From the NCBI RefSeq assembly GCF_029589435.1, contig NZ_JARRAG010000004.1:1-64000 (forward strand): a stretch of 64,000 bases of DNA, given 5' to 3'. The notes beneath the pieces were generated by a model. That model ran no database searches. It worked only from the letters and a program-made list of their open reading frames with translations, and was not told the DNA's origin. The first letter of the stretch is position 1. Each line of letters opens with the position of its first letter. The position numbers were made by a program, and so were the translations under genes. Source of the DNA: Paludisphaera mucosa (lineage in GTDB: Bacteria; Planctomycetota; Planctomycetia; Isosphaerales; Isosphaeraceae). Below are positions 35,639-45,649 of the stretch, one piece after another.

Positions 35639-37264
35639 TCAGAAGCGGGTGAAGTTCCGATCGTGGGCCTGTTCCTGGTCCTCGTCGAGCTGGATGACGA
35701 CGCCCGCGCCGGGGGAGTCGGGCGGGGCGGCGGGCTCGGCGTCGCGATCCTGGGCCGGCGTCTCGCGACGTCGGGGCGGGCCGGGCTGTCGGACGAGGGT
35801 CGACGGTCGAGCCGGCGCACGGCGTTGCTGCGTCGCGTCCTGAGTGGTCGGAGCGGGTCGTCGATCCGCCTCGACCGAGCCGAGCATCTCCTTGAGCGCG
35901 GCGGCCTGGCCCGCCATCGAGGTGGCCGCCGCCGCCAGGTCGACGCTGGCGCCGGCGTTGAGCTGGACGACCTCGTCGAGCTGGCTGACGCCGATGTTGA
36001 TCTCGTGGGTCGAGGTGCGTTGCTGCTGGGACTCGGCGGCGATCTCCTGCACCAGCTCGGCGGTCCGGCGGATCTTGGGGACGACCTGATCGAGCAGCCG
36101 GCCCGCGTCCTCGGCGATCTTCACGCTCGTCACGGCGATGTGGTCGATCTGGAGCGCCGCGAGCTTGCTCTGGTCGGCCAGCTTGTTGACCTCGCTGGCC
36201 ACGACGGCGAATCCCGCCCCATGCTCGCCGGCGCGGGCCGACTCGATGGCCGCGTTGAGGGCGAGCAGGTTCGTCTGCGACGCGATGCCCTCGATGATCC
36301 GGATCTGCTCGGCGATCTGCATGATCGCCTTGACGGTCTCCTTGACGGCCTTGCCGCCGATCTCGGCCATGGCTCGGGCGTCGTCGGCCGACTGGGACGT
36401 CTGGCGGGCGTGGTCGGCGTTCCGCTTCACGGCGGCGTCGACCGACTTCAAGCTGCCCGCGATCTGCTCGATCGTCCCCGCCTGCTCCGTCGCCCCCTGG
36501 GCGAGCTGTTCGGCACGGATCTCGAGCTGCGTGCTCGTCTCCAGCAACGAGCCCGACGCCGACTGGATGTTGGACACGATCCGGATCAGCCGCCGTCCGA
36601 ACGCGAAGTAGAGGAGGCCGATCAACGTCAGTGAGCCCAGCCCGACCGCCAGGGTCAAGCTCTGCAGGTTGTAGATCGCGTCGTAGGCGTCGGCCCTGGG
36701 GACCACGACGAGGCAGGTGTAGGCGCTGGCCTGGTCGCCCTCCTCGCGGAACTCGCCCTGGGTATAGCCCACCACTTCCGCACCCACGTGACCTTCGACC
36801 TCGATCACTCCAGTCGCCCCCCGCTTCGCCGCCTCGGCCGAAGGGGAGCGCAACGGCTCGATGCTCTCGACGTAGAGCGCGTCCACCTCGCGCCCCTCGA
36901 CCAGCCCCAGGCCCTCGCTCAAGCCCGACCGCGCCACGATCACCTTGTGGTCGGGGCCGACCAACGCCATGCGGGCCGTCGGGGGCAGCTCATACTCGCG
37001 CAGGATGCGATCGAACATCCGGCCGATCAGCTCGATCGGCGGCTTGGCTCGATCAAAGGTCACCGGCGTGGCTTCCTTGCCCACGTCCAGGGGCGACCGC
37101 TCGAGCGCGGCCAGCACGAACATCGACGCCCGCCGGATCGCACGCGCCTGGCGAAACTTCATCGTCTCGCTCGCCCGATAGGCCACCCACATCGTGGCCA
37201 GCAGCGGCAATGCACCGAAGATCAGGAAGGCCAGCAACAGCTTGAAACGCAGGGGCAATCTCAC
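35639..37264 (-). CDS. Transmembrane methyl-accepting chemotaxis protein with C-terminal tether peptide
   Basis: About 541 residues from the GTG at 37264, preceded by GAGAGG; the frame stays open to 37429 but the first membrane helix starts only here. TM1 at about 6-29, an extracytoplasmic sensor region at 30-200, TM2 at about 203-222, then a cytoplasmic signalling domain with the conserved hairpin tip [27 protein letters not shown] low-complexity tail of about 70 residues ends in NFTRF at the very C terminus. This fits the pattern of an aromatic residue at positions 2 and 5 of the C-terminal pentapeptide that tethers CheR/CheB in other bacteria (NWETF in enterics). It is encoded just upstream of, and opposite to, the che operon and probably feeds into it. 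Confidence 0.92.
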   Translation of the reverse strand: MRLPLRFKLLLAFLIFGALPLLATMWVAYRASETMKFRQARAIRRASMFVLAALERSPLDVGKEATPVTFDRAKPPIELIGRMFDRILREYELPPTARMALVGPDHKVIVARSGLSEGLGLVEGREVDALYVESIEPLRSPSAEAAKRGATGVIEVEGHVGAEVVGYTQGEFREEGDQASAYTCLVVVPRADAYDAIYNLQSLTLAVGLGSLTLIGLLYFAFGRRLIRIVSNIQSASGSLLETSTQLEIRAEQLAQGATEQAGTIEQIAGSLKSVDAAVKRNADHARQTSQSADDARAMAEIGGKAVKETVKAIMQIAEQIRIIEGIASQTNLLALNAAIESARAGEHGAGFAVVASEVNKLADQSKLAALQIDHIAVTSVKIAEDAGRLLDQVVPKIRRTAELVQEIAAESQQQRTSTHEINIGVSQLDEVVQLNAGASVDLAAAATSMAGQAAALKEMLGSVEADRRPAPTTQDATQQRRAPARPSTLVRQPGPPRRRETPAQDRDAEPAAPPDSPGAGVVIQLDEDQEQAHDRNFTRF

Positions 37265-37343
37265 GGAGAACCTCTCGATTCGATCCGACAGCTTCGTCGA
37301 ACACGACCATCGCCGATCTTGATAAATTGGGCGGCCTGCGTCG

Positions 37344-37352
37344 ATTATACCA
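37344..37352 (-). promoter_or_regulatory. Extended -10 promoter for the membrane chemoreceptor gene
   Basis: On the minus strand the sequence TGGTATAAT (complement of 37344-37352) is a perfect extended -10 element, about 80 bp upstream of the GTG at 37264. The -35 region is weak, as is normal for extended -10 promoters. Confidence 0.6.
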
Positions 37353-37446
37353 TGAACTTTTGAGCGAAGAATTGATCCTCGTGACTCCGTCGTCATGCGC
37401 GAAGAACGATCCGACCGGATTCCATCCATCAGCCGCGCCGCCGGGA

Positions 37447-37941
37447 TTACGGGCGGACCTGGAAGCGCCGATAGTGCGACCAGGCGACGTGGGTCTCGGC
37501 TTCGCCGTCGACGCGGCTCACGACGAGCGTGGTCGCGGCGTCGACCTGGTTGGCGACGAAGACGCGGATCTTGACCGATCGACCCTGGGAGTCTTCCAGC
37601 CTCGAGACCGCGCCCGCGTCGCGTCTGGCCGCATCGGCCTTGCCGGGCTCCGGCTCGGTCGTCCCGAGCTTCTCGGCGTAGAAGGCCGCCACCTTATCGA
37701 AGGGATCGGGAGTCACGAGGACCGTCGTGCATTTGATGGACTGGACCTTCGGGTCGCCGCCGTCACTCATCGTCGCACCGTCGACCATCCGGGAGCCAGG
37801 ATACTGCCACTCGGAAAGCACTCCCAGGAGCGTGATATCGCCCGGCGGGGCGGCGTTCAGCGATCTCGCCTGATGAAGCGCCGGGACACCGAGGGCCAGG
37901 AGTGCGAGCGCCGACCCGACCAGTCGCCGATGGTTCTTCAT
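37447..37941 (-). CDS. Exported hypothetical protein
   Basis: 164 residues from the ATG at 37941, with GGAGG about 10 bases upstream. Signal peptide at about 1-31 ([20 protein letters not shown]). The mature part reads [33 protein letters not shown] and then a strand-rich C terminus ([24 protein letters not shown]). [15 protein letters not shown] is a pattern seen in small exported proteins that evaluate paired variables in Planctomycetes, but I do not recognise a named family. It lies upstream of, and on the same strand as, the chemoreceptor gene, which has its own promoter. Confidence 0.8.
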   Translation of the reverse strand: MKNHRRLVGSALALLALGVPALHQARSLNAAPPGDITLLGVLSEWQYPGSRMVDGATMSDGGDPKVQSIKCTTVLVTPDPFDKVAAFYAEKLGTTEPEPGKADAARRDAGAVSRLEDSQGRSVKIRVFVANQVDAATTLVVSRVDGEAETHVAWSHYRRFQVRP

Positions 37942-38190
37942 CGCAGAAGGCCTCCAGAATTGGTGGACGAGTCGTGGCGAATGAGGACACCGCCCCGTTT
38001 AGACTGACGACGTTCCTTAGCCCGATTTCTTAGCATCGCGGCGCGACGAATTCGAGTCCGCAAGCCACAAGTCTCCCCGCCAATTTCGATTCCTGGTTCT
38101 CCGGGATATCGCGATTGCGCCGATCGCGCAAAGGTGGGGATGAAAGGATGTACGGATTTCGTGGGAAAAACGGGACGGAATCGATTCGAG

Positions 38191-38199
38191 TGATACAAT
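38191..38199 (+). promoter_or_regulatory. Candidate extended -10 promoter for the che operon
   Basis: TGATACAAT at 38191-38199 (TGn plus TACAAT) lies 43 bp upstream of the cheW ATG within the 300-bp divergent gap at 37942-38241. The -35 region is not strong. It is the only plausible promoter seen before the nine-gene operon. Confidence 0.5.
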
Positions 38200-38241
38200 C
38201 CTCGTTAGATCGACCACCTGGAGCGACGCATCGAGGCCGCA

Positions 38242-38748
38242 ATGAGCCAGCAAACCGGACCATCCCCCAAAGTGGCGCGAAGCGATAACCCGGTCTTGCA
38301 GTTCGTCGGGTTCCGCCTCGGCGAAGAGGACTACGCGATCGCGATCACGAAGATCCAGGAGATCATCCTGATGAAGCCGATCACGCGGCTCCCTCAGGCG
38401 CCCCACTTCATCGAAGGGCTGATCAACTTGCGGGGCTCGGTGATCCCGGTCGTCAGCCTGCGCAAGCGGTTCGGCCAGCCGGCCCGCGACTTCGACGAGG
38501 AGACGCGGACGATCGTGGTGAACGTCCAGGACAAGACGGTCGGCTGCATCGTCGACGCGGTCACCCAGGTCATGCGGATCAACCGCGAGCAGATCCAGCC
38601 CTCGCCGCTGGTCTCGGCCGACGACTCGTGCCGGTACGTCTCGGGCCTGGCCCGGCTGGACGATCGACTGCTGATCATGCTCGACGTCGAGCGTCTCTTC
38701 CAGTTCGAGGAGCCGGTCGTCCCTTCGGCCGTCGGACCGACCTCCTAA
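38242..38748 (+). CDS. cheW: Chemotaxis coupling protein CheW
   Basis: 168 residues. A single CheW domain at about 18-155: [21 protein letters not shown], then [44 protein letters not shown], and [20 protein letters not shown]. CheW is the cytoplasmic adaptor linking chemoreceptors to the kinase CheA. It is the first gene of the che operon; 85 bp separate it from the receptor gene. Confidence 0.95.
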   Translation: MSQQTGPSPKVARSDNPVLQFVGFRLGEEDYAIAITKIQEIILMKPITRLPQAPHFIEGLINLRGSVIPVVSLRKRFGQPARDFDEETRTIVVNVQDKTVGCIVDAVTQVMRINREQIQPSPLVSADDSCRYVSGLARLDDRLLIMLDVERLFQFEEPVVPSAVGPTS

Positions 38749-38833
38749 GCGCAGCCGCGAACGACGGGCGACGTCCGCCCGTCGGGCCCAGCCTCCCCCC
38801 CATGTCTCGCGTATGGCGAGGTTGCAGATCCCC

Positions 38834-41338
38834 ATGAAGCCCGAATCGCCCCATCACGACGCCGACGACCGCGCCCCGACCCCCGCGAATGGCGCCGAGG
38901 CGACCGCCCCCGAACTGAGAGCGAAGCCGGCGCCGCGTCCGACGCCGCCGCGGGCGACGGTTTCGAAGACGCGCCGGGCGATGGCCGCGGCCGCCCCCGC
39001 CGAGGCCGTCCATGCCGAAATCGTCGAGGAGCTGCGGGCCGACGCCCGGGCCCTGACCGCGACGCTCGCGGCCCTGGCGGGGGCCGAGACGATCGACGAG
39101 TCGGTCCGAGCGGTCCTCGACGTGGTCCGCGAGAAATTCGGCTGGACCTACGCGTCGTACTGGAAGCTCGACGCGACGGGACGGACGCTCGTTTATGAGT
39201 TCGACTCGGGGAGGATCTCCGAGGAGTTCGCCCGGCACTCGCGGTCGGCCCGGTTCCGCGAGGGGGAAGGGCTCATCGGCCAGGCCTGGCAGGCGCGCGA
39301 CGTGGTGGTGATCGACGACCCGGCGGCGGCCCGCGACTGCGGCCGTTGCACGCTGGCCGCCCGCTCCGGGATCCGCACGGCGCTCGCCGTCCCCGTCGTG
39401 GTCGAGGGCCGCGTCGTCGCGACGATCGACTTCCTGACCACCCAGACGGCGGCGATCGGGCCCGAGCGTCGCGAGGTGATCCGGGCCATCGGCTGGATCG
39501 CGTCCGACAAGATCGCCAAGCTCGGCAAGCAGATGGAGCTGGTGCGCATCCGCCAGATGGTCGAGAACGCGCCGGTCAACATGATGTACGCCGACGCCGA
39601 GATGAACATCCAGTACATGAATCCGTGCGCCCGCAAGACGCTGGAGAAGCTGGAAGCGTATCTGCCGGTCAAGGTCGACCAGATGATCGGGGCCTCGATC
39701 GACGTTTTCCACAAAGACCCTTCGCACCAGCGTCGGATCCTTTCCGACGGCGCGACGCTTCCTCGGACCCGAACGATCAACGTCGGCCCGGAGCTGTTCG
39801 AGCTGCTGGTGACGCCCATGAAGGACCATGAAGGGCGCTACATGTTCCCGATGGTGACCTGGGAAGTCGTCACCGAGAAGGTGCGGAGCCAGGTGCGCGA
39901 GGCCGAGCTGCAGGCCGACGCCTCGGCGATGGTGCAGCTCCTCACCGCGCTGGGCGGCGCGACCACGGTCTCGGAGGCGGCCGAGGTGGCTCTGCGGACG
40001 GTCCGCGAGGCGTTCGGCTGGTGGTACGGCTCGTTCTGGGAGGTCGACCATTCCGACGGCCGGCTGCGCTGGGTCGCCGATTCCGGGTCGGTCGACGAGG
40101 AGTTCCGACGGGTCAGCACGGCGTCGCGATTCCGCGAGGGCGAGGGGTTCAACGGCCAGGCCTGGCAGACCCGCGACCTCGTCTTCGTGTCCGACCTCGG
40201 CGAGATGCGGGGCTGCTCGCGGGCCCCGGTGGCGAAGCGGAACGGGCTGAAGTCGGGCGTCTGCTTCCCGATTCTGGTCGACGGTCGGGTGATCGGCACC
40301 ATGGACTTCTTCACCAAGGAAGAGGTCCAGCTCTCGACGAATCGGCTGGAGACCCTGCGGGGCGTCGGCCGGCAGGTCTCGATCTCGGTGGAACGGGTCG
40401 ACAGGCAGGCCCAGATCGACCGCAGCAAGCGCGACCTGGAAGAGAAGGTCGGCCGCCTGATGGCGGCGGCCCGCGCCGCCGCCGAGGGCGACTTGACGAC
40501 CACCATCGACGTCCAGGGGGACGACGACCTCGGCAGGCTGGGTCGGGCCCTGGCGCAGATGATCGCCGACCTCAAGGAGGTCATCGGCCAGGTCGTCGAG
40601 TCGGCGAGCCAGTTCGGGGAGGGATCGCGGGTGGTGGCCGAGAGCGCCAATTACCTCAGCGAATCGGCCCAGAACCAGGCGGCGACCGTCGAGGAGATGT
40701 CGGCCTCGGTCCAGCAGCTCTCGCAGGCGATCAACGATATCGACAAGAACGCGGTCGCGGCGGCCGGCCTGGCCGACAAGACGTCGCACCTGGCCAAGCA
40801 GGGCGGCGAGTCGGTCGAGCAGGCGATCGAGGCCATGGTCCTGATCAAGAAGTCGAGCGAGCAGGTCAGCGACATCATCCAGGTCATCAGCGAGATCGCC
40901 AGCCAGACGAACCTTCTCGCCCTCAACGCGGCGATCGAGGCGGCCCGGGCCGGCGAGCACGGCCTGGGGTTCGCCGTCGTGGCCGACGAGGTCCGCAAGC
41001 TCGCCGAGCGCTCCAGCGCCGCGGCCAAGGAGATCACCGCCCTGATCAAGGAGTCGACCCGACGCGTCGCCGACGGCGCCAGCCTGTCCGAGAAGGCCGG
41101 CGAGTCTCTGGCCCGGATCGTCCAGGGGGTCGAGGAGACCGCCGGCAGCATCGCCAAGATCGCCGGCGCCACGCGCGAGCAGTCGGAGGCGTCGAGCGAA
41201 GTCGAGAAGGCCATCCAGAACGTCTCCAGCCTCACCGAGACCAACGCCTCCAGCTCCGAGGAACTCTCTGCGAGCGCCGAAGAGCTGGGCGCGCAGGCGG
41301 CCTCGCTGAAGCAAGTTATCTCGGGGTTCAAGGTCTGA
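38834..41338 (+). CDS. Soluble methyl-accepting chemotaxis protein (GAF-PAS-GAF-HAMP-MCP)
   Basis: 834 residues from the ATG at 38834 (GAGG upstream); an in-frame ATG at 38813 adds seven residues and has no ribosome site. No membrane helix, so it is a cytoplasmic receptor. A GAF domain at about 62-215 and another at about 360-525 are clear duplicates: [20 protein letters not shown] in the first, [20 protein letters not shown] in the second. A PAS-like region ([20 protein letters not shown]) lies between. Both GAFs contain cysteines (DCGRC; GCSRA). A HAMP-like segment (about 540-590) precedes the signalling domain with tip [20 protein letters not shown] near 687. It would signal intracellular redox, gas or metabolite status to CheA; the ligand is unknown. 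Confidence 0.92.
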   Translation: MKPESPHHDADDRAPTPANGAEATAPELRAKPAPRPTPPRATVSKTRRAMAAAAPAEAVHAEIVEELRADARALTATLAALAGAETIDESVRAVLDVVREKFGWTYASYWKLDATGRTLVYEFDSGRISEEFARHSRSARFREGEGLIGQAWQARDVVVIDDPAAARDCGRCTLAARSGIRTALAVPVVVEGRVVATIDFLTTQTAAIGPERREVIRAIGWIASDKIAKLGKQMELVRIRQMVENAPVNMMYADAEMNIQYMNPCARKTLEKLEAYLPVKVDQMIGASIDVFHKDPSHQRRILSDGATLPRTRTINVGPELFELLVTPMKDHEGRYMFPMVTWEVVTEKVRSQVREAELQADASAMVQLLTALGGATTVSEAAEVALRTVREAFGWWYGSFWEVDHSDGRLRWVADSGSVDEEFRRVSTASRFREGEGFNGQAWQTRDLVFVSDLGEMRGCSRAPVAKRNGLKSGVCFPILVDGRVIGTMDFFTKEEVQLSTNRLETLRGVGRQVSISVERVDRQAQIDRSKRDLEEKVGRLMAAARAAAEGDLTTTIDVQGDDDLGRLGRALAQMIADLKEVIGQVVESASQFGEGSRVVAESANYLSESAQNQAATVEEMSASVQQLSQAINDIDKNAVAAAGLADKTSHLAKQGGESVEQAIEAMVLIKKSSEQVSDIIQVISEIASQTNLLALNAAIEAARAGEHGLGFAVVADEVRKLAERSSAAAKEITALIKESTRRVADGASLSEKAGESLARIVQGVEETAGSIAKIAGATREQSEASSEVEKAIQNVSSLTETNASSSEELSASAEELGAQAASLKQVISGFKV

Positions 41339-41395
41339 GCCGCCCCCGGAACGCCGTCCCCGCGAACCTTAGGTGCCTCCGATGGGAGTGGGATC

Positions 41396-41791
41396 ATGCG
41401 GATCGCGTTCCGGGCCGTCCAGGGCTCCTTCGAAGACGACGGCGAGACCCTCGTCGCGGGCGTCGCCACGGGGGATGACTGTTTTGACGACGAAGGGTCC
41501 TATATCACCTTTCAGCGTGGTGCGGACTCGGCCCGGAGCCTCGAGGACTGGGAAGAGGACGGCCTCTATTTCGAGTACAAGGACCAGCTCTACGGCGGAT
41601 ACGGCCTGGTCGACGCGTGCCGGCTCGGCCGCGACCGACTGGCCATCGACCTGGCGACGCCGATGTCCGAGCTGGAGAACGTCGTCGGCTTCGACGTGGA
41701 GCTGGCGATCAACGACGAGAGTTACGAGAGTCTTCGCGACGGCCTGCTTCGGATCATCGAAGGGACCCGCGCGCGACTGATGGTCGAATGA
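41396..41791 (+). CDS. Imm10-like immunity protein within the che operon
   Basis: 131 residues. The arrangement YITFQRG, GLYFEYKDQLYGGYGLVDAC, RLGRDRLAIDLATPM, and a C-terminal VELAINDESYESLRDGLLRI resembles the Imm10 family of polymorphic-toxin immunity proteins (aromatic/acidic beta-sheet followed by a DL/GLxRI helix). No signal or membrane helix. It sits 57 bp after the soluble receptor gene and 34 bp before cheR with no toxin gene nearby, so an immunity role is doubtful; it may be a repurposed regulatory or binding protein of the chemosensory system. The family call is by eye. Confidence 0.6.
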   Translation: MRIAFRAVQGSFEDDGETLVAGVATGDDCFDDEGSYITFQRGADSARSLEDWEEDGLYFEYKDQLYGGYGLVDACRLGRDRLAIDLATPMSELENVVGFDVELAINDESYESLRDGLLRIIEGTRARLMVE

Positions 41792-41825
41792 CGACGACGC
41801 CCGACCTTACCGGCATCTCAACCCC

Positions 41826-42653
41826 ATGAATCTGATCGAGTTGACCGACGCCGAGTTCGCCAAGTATCGCGACCTGATCTACCGCGTGTCGGGGATCCGG
41901 ATCGGCGAGAACAAGCGCGTCCTGATCTCGAATCGCGTCCGCCGCCGCCTGCGGGCCACCGGGATCGCCGGCTACTCCGCGTATTTCGACTTCATCCGCT
42001 CGGCGGCCGGCCAGGTCGAGATGCAGCCGTTCCTCGACGCCGTGACCACGAACGAGACCTACTTCTTCCGCGACGCCGCTCACTACCAGTGGCTCGCCGA
42101 CGAGTTCCTCCCCGGGATGGTCCGCGAGGCCGCGGCGCGGCGACGGCCGCGCACGCTGCGGTTCTGGTCGGCCGCCTGCAGCACGGGCGAGGAGCCCTAC
42201 TCGATGGCCCTGAAGGTCGCCGGCCGCAAGGGCGAGTTCGCCGGCTGGCGGGTGGAGATCGTGGGGACCGACCTGAGCGCCTCGGCCCTGACCGCCGCCC
42301 GCGCCGCGGTGTACGACGAGCGGGCCCTGCACCGCGTCGACCCGGCAGACCGCAAGGCTTTCTTCGACGAGGCGCCTGCGGGGCGCTGGACCGTGAAGCC
42401 CGAGGTCCGGGCCATGGCCTCCTTCCGCTCGCACAACCTGCTCTTCCCGACCGGCGGCGAGCCGTTCGACTGCATCTTCCTGAAGAACGTGCTGATCTAC
42501 TTCGACGCGGTCAGCAAGCAGAAGGTCGTCGACGTCATCCTCGCCGCGCTGGCGAAGGGGGGCAGCCTGGTCATCGGGCCGACCGAGGGGATCCATGGCA
42601 TGCTCGGCGGGCTCGAGAAGTTGAAGCCCTGGCTGTACCGGAAGGGGAGCTGA
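41826..42653 (+). CDS. cheR: Chemoreceptor glutamate methyltransferase CheR
   Basis: 275 residues. N-terminal all-alpha CheR_N (about 5-60, FAKYRDLIYRVSGIRIGENK) and a SAM-dependent methyltransferase domain (about 75-270). Motifs: VTTNETYFFRD, FWSAACSTGEEPYSMAL (SAM-binding loop), GTDLSASALTAAR, and FDCIFLKNVLIYFDAVSKQK (NPPY-equivalent catalytic region). It methylates glutamates on the chemoreceptors, opposing CheB. It is followed 10 bp later by cheA. Confidence 0.95.
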   Translation: MNLIELTDAEFAKYRDLIYRVSGIRIGENKRVLISNRVRRRLRATGIAGYSAYFDFIRSAAGQVEMQPFLDAVTTNETYFFRDAAHYQWLADEFLPGMVREAAARRRPRTLRFWSAACSTGEEPYSMALKVAGRKGEFAGWRVEIVGTDLSASALTAARAAVYDERALHRVDPADRKAFFDEAPAGRWTVKPEVRAMASFRSHNLLFPTGGEPFDCIFLKNVLIYFDAVSKQKVVDVILAALAKGGSLVIGPTEGIHGMLGGLEKLKPWLYRKGS

Positions 42654-42663
42654 AGGCCCGGCG

Positions 42664-44973
42664 ATGTCCGATTTCAACCTGAGCGAACTCCTGCCCTTCT
42701 ATCTCGACGAGACCGACGAGAACATCGCGGCCCTCAACGACGCCCTCCTGCGCCTGGAGCAAGACCCGGCCGACGCCAAGGCGCTGGCCGAGGCCTTCCG
42801 GATGTTCCACAGCATCAAGGGCGCGTCGGTCGTCATGGGCTTCGAGTCGGTCAACCGGCTGACCCACGTCCTGGAGAGCCTGTTCGACCAGCTCCGGACC
42901 AAGAAGCGCGAGCTGGACCGGCCGGTGCTCGACCTGACCTTCCGCTGCCTGGACGAGCTTCGCGACTATCACCGCGAGCTGCGCTCCGAAGGCCGTAGCG
43001 ATCGCGACCTCGCCGGCCTCACCCGCGAGGTCGATGCGGCCCTCACGACCCCCTCGACGGCCGTCCCCAGGCCCCCCGCCCCGGCCCCGGAACCCTCGCC
43101 TCAGCCCGTCCCCGCCGTCGCGCCTGCGGCCCCGACCGTCATCGCGCTGGCCGACGACGTGCAGGGGACGGTCCGCCTGGTCGTGGAGTTCGAGCCCGGG
43201 CTGCAACTGGCCGACATGAAGGCCCGCCTCGTCGTCGAGCGGCTCGGTGCGCGGGGAAGGATCACCGTTACGGATCCGCCGCTGGAGAAGCTCGACGAGG
43301 TCGAGTCCCTGGCGCGAATCACCATCTGGATGACGACCTCCGGCGACCTGGAAGGGCTTCGAACCCTGGCCGACGTCGACGGCGTGCTGCGAGTCACGGT
43401 CGACCCCGTCGAGGCCGAGGTCGACATGACGGCGCCCGCGTCCGAGCCGGCCGCCGAGGCCGCGCCGGTCGTCGCGGCGGAGCCCGTCGAAGCCCCGACC
43501 GCTCCTGCAGCCCCGTCTGCTCCGCAACTTGCCGGCAAGCGGGCGAAGGTGGCCGAGACGATACGGGTCGACAGCGACCGGCTCGACAACCTGATGAACC
43601 TGGCCGGAGAGCTGGTGATCAACAAGGCCCGTTTCATCGACGTCGCCAAAGGGCTCGACGAGGTGCTGCGAGGCTCCGACGCCCGCAGTCTGGCCGTGGA
43701 GACCGAAGAACGGCTGGATACGATCATGCGGGGGCTCGACCACGTGGTCGGCGGCGCGGGCGCCCGCGCCGGCGACGGGGCCGTCGATCGCTGGGCGGGG
43801 CACGTCCGCCGGCTCCGCGAAGACTTCCGCGCGATCCGCGGCGAGCTGGACCGCCTCCGCCAGGGTCGCGAGCGGCTCAAGACGCTGGGCGACGCCATCC
43901 ACAGCCTGGGCCGCGTGGCCGACGGCCTTCAGAAGGGCGTCCTCGAAACCCGGATGGTGCCGATCGGCCCCCTCTTCGAGCGGTTCCGGCGCGTGATCCG
44001 CGACCTGAGCCTGGCGTCCGGCAAGGAGGTCGCGCTCAGGATCGCCGGCGAGAAGACCGAGCTCGACAAGCGGATGATCGACGAGCTGAGCGACCCGCTC
44101 ATCCACATGGTCCGCAACTCGGTCGACCACGGACTGGAGCCGCCGGACGTCCGCGAGGCCGGCGGCAAGCCCAGGGCCGGGACCGTGGCGTTGCAGGCCT
44201 CGCACCGGGGCAACAGCGTGGTCATCACCGTGGGCGACGACGGCCGGGGGATCGACTGCGAGCGCATCCGCCGCAAGATCGTCTCCAAGGGGCTCGTCGG
44301 GCGTGACGAGGCCGCCGAGATGACCGACCGCGAGCTGGTGCCTTTCATCTGGCACCCCGGCCTGAGCACCGCCGAAACCGTCACCGAGATCTCCGGGCGC
44401 GGCGTGGGGATGGACATCGTCAAGGATCGGATCGACAACCTCAGCGGCAGCGTCGACGTCCGGACGTCGCTCGGCCAGGGGACCGTCTTCACGATCCGCC
44501 TGCCGCTCACGCTGGCCATCATGTCGAGCCTGCTGGTGCGGATCTACGACGAGGTCTACGCCCTGCCCCTCGACCACATCGACGAGATCGTCGAGATCCG
44601 CGGCGATCGGATCGCTTCGGTGCAGGGCCGGCCGACGATCGAGATCCGGGGCAAGTTCCTGGCCCTCGCGACGCTGGGCGACCTGTTCCACTGGGGGGGC
44701 CGCCCCCATCCCTCGGCCCCCGAGCCCTCGCGGTTCGGCGACCATTCCGAGTCGTACCACGTCGTCATCGTCCAGGACGGCGAGACCACGATCGGCCTGG
44801 TCGTCGACCAGCTCATCGGCATGCAGGAGGTCGTCTTGAAGTCGTTGGAGCGGAACTTCCGGCCCGTGCCCGGCCTCTCGGGCGCCAGCATCCTGGGCGA
44901 CGGCCGCGTCTCCCTGATCCTCGACGTCGACGCCCTGGTCGACGCCGCCGCCCGCCGCCGAGGCCGCGCATGA
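42664..44973 (+). CDS. cheA: Chemotaxis histidine kinase CheA
   Basis: 769 residues, five-domain layout. P1/HPt with the phospho-accepting His49 in FRMFHSIKGASVVMGF; a proline-rich linker; a P2-like alpha/beta segment at about 160-260; P3 dimerisation (DRLDNLMNLAGELVINKAR) at about 300-420; P4 ATPase with N box HMVRNSVDHGLE, G1 GDDGRGID and G2 GRGVGMDIVKDRI; and a C-terminal CheW-like P5 domain (EVYALPLDHIDEIVEIRGD). It has no fused receiver domain, matching the separate cheY gene. Its stop overlaps the cheC start (ATGA). Confidence 0.96.
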   Translation: MSDFNLSELLPFYLDETDENIAALNDALLRLEQDPADAKALAEAFRMFHSIKGASVVMGFESVNRLTHVLESLFDQLRTKKRELDRPVLDLTFRCLDELRDYHRELRSEGRSDRDLAGLTREVDAALTTPSTAVPRPPAPAPEPSPQPVPAVAPAAPTVIALADDVQGTVRLVVEFEPGLQLADMKARLVVERLGARGRITVTDPPLEKLDEVESLARITIWMTTSGDLEGLRTLADVDGVLRVTVDPVEAEVDMTAPASEPAAEAAPVVAAEPVEAPTAPAAPSAPQLAGKRAKVAETIRVDSDRLDNLMNLAGELVINKARFIDVAKGLDEVLRGSDARSLAVETEERLDTIMRGLDHVVGGAGARAGDGAVDRWAGHVRRLREDFRAIRGELDRLRQGRERLKTLGDAIHSLGRVADGLQKGVLETRMVPIGPLFERFRRVIRDLSLASGKEVALRIAGEKTELDKRMIDELSDPLIHMVRNSVDHGLEPPDVREAGGKPRAGTVALQASHRGNSVVITVGDDGRGIDCERIRRKIVSKGLVGRDEAAEMTDRELVPFIWHPGLSTAETVTEISGRGVGMDIVKDRIDNLSGSVDVRTSLGQGTVFTIRLPLTLAIMSSLLVRIYDEVYALPLDHIDEIVEIRGDRIASVQGRPTIEIRGKFLALATLGDLFHWGGRPHPSAPEPSRFGDHSESYHVVIVQDGETTIGLVVDQLIGMQEVVLKSLERNFRPVPGLSGASILGDGRVSLILDVDALVDAAARRRGRA

Positions 44974-45629
44974 CCATCCTGACCGAGGTGCAACGTCGGC
45001 TGCTTCGAACGATCCTCGAACGCGGGGCCGAGGGGGCGTCGCAGGCGCTTTCGCGATGGCTGGGCGAGGAGGTCCGGCTCGTCCTGGGCGAGGTGGAACA
45101 GATCGAGCTGGAAGAGGCGGCGGAAGCACTCGGGCCTCCCGAGAGCCTGGTGGCCGCCTGCCGGATGGGCCTGGTCGGGCCGATCGGCGGGTCGCTCCTC
45201 CTGTGCTTCGAGGACCACGCGGGGCTGGCCCTGGTCGACCTGCTCCTGCACCAGCCCGTCGGGACGACGACGGAATGGGGCGAGGTCGAGCAGTCGGCGG
45301 CGATGGAGACGACCAACATCGTCGGCTGCGCATATCTCAACGCCCTGGCGTCGCATCTGCCGTCGAGCCTGGGCGCCGGCTCTTCGGCGATGTCCACGGC
45401 CGGCGAGCTGGCGCCCACGCCCCCGGTCTTCTTCCACGAGTTCGCCGGCAGCCTGCTGCAGTTCGCCCTGATGGACCAGGCCCAGGAGCTGGACCGGGTC
45501 CTGCTTGTGCGGACGAACTTCGAGCTGGGCGGCGACGGCGCCGGGCTCGACTGGACCCTGCTCTTCGTCCCCGACGCGCCTTCGCTCGCGGCGATGGCCT
45601 CGGCCCTCACCGACGGGAACGCTTCTTGA
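44970..45629 (+). CDS. cheC: CheC-type CheY-P phosphatase
   Basis: 219 residues; ATG at 44970 overlaps the cheA stop. The CheC/CheX signature ExxN is present: SAAMETTNIVGCAYLNALASHL, in the S-x3-E-x2-N arrangement. Only one clear active-site copy is seen; the second site found in many CheC proteins appears degenerate. CheC dephosphorylates CheY-P and binds CheD, which enhances its activity. Its position between cheA and cheD supports this partnership. Confidence 0.85.
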   Translation: MTILTEVQRRLLRTILERGAEGASQALSRWLGEEVRLVLGEVEQIELEEAAEALGPPESLVAACRMGLVGPIGGSLLLCFEDHAGLALVDLLLHQPVGTTTEWGEVEQSAAMETTNIVGCAYLNALASHLPSSLGAGSSAMSTAGELAPTPPVFFHEFAGSLLQFALMDQAQELDRVLLVRTNFELGGDGAGLDWTLLFVPDAPSLAAMASALTDGNAS

Positions 45630-45649
45630 CCTCGCGGAGGCCGGTCGAC

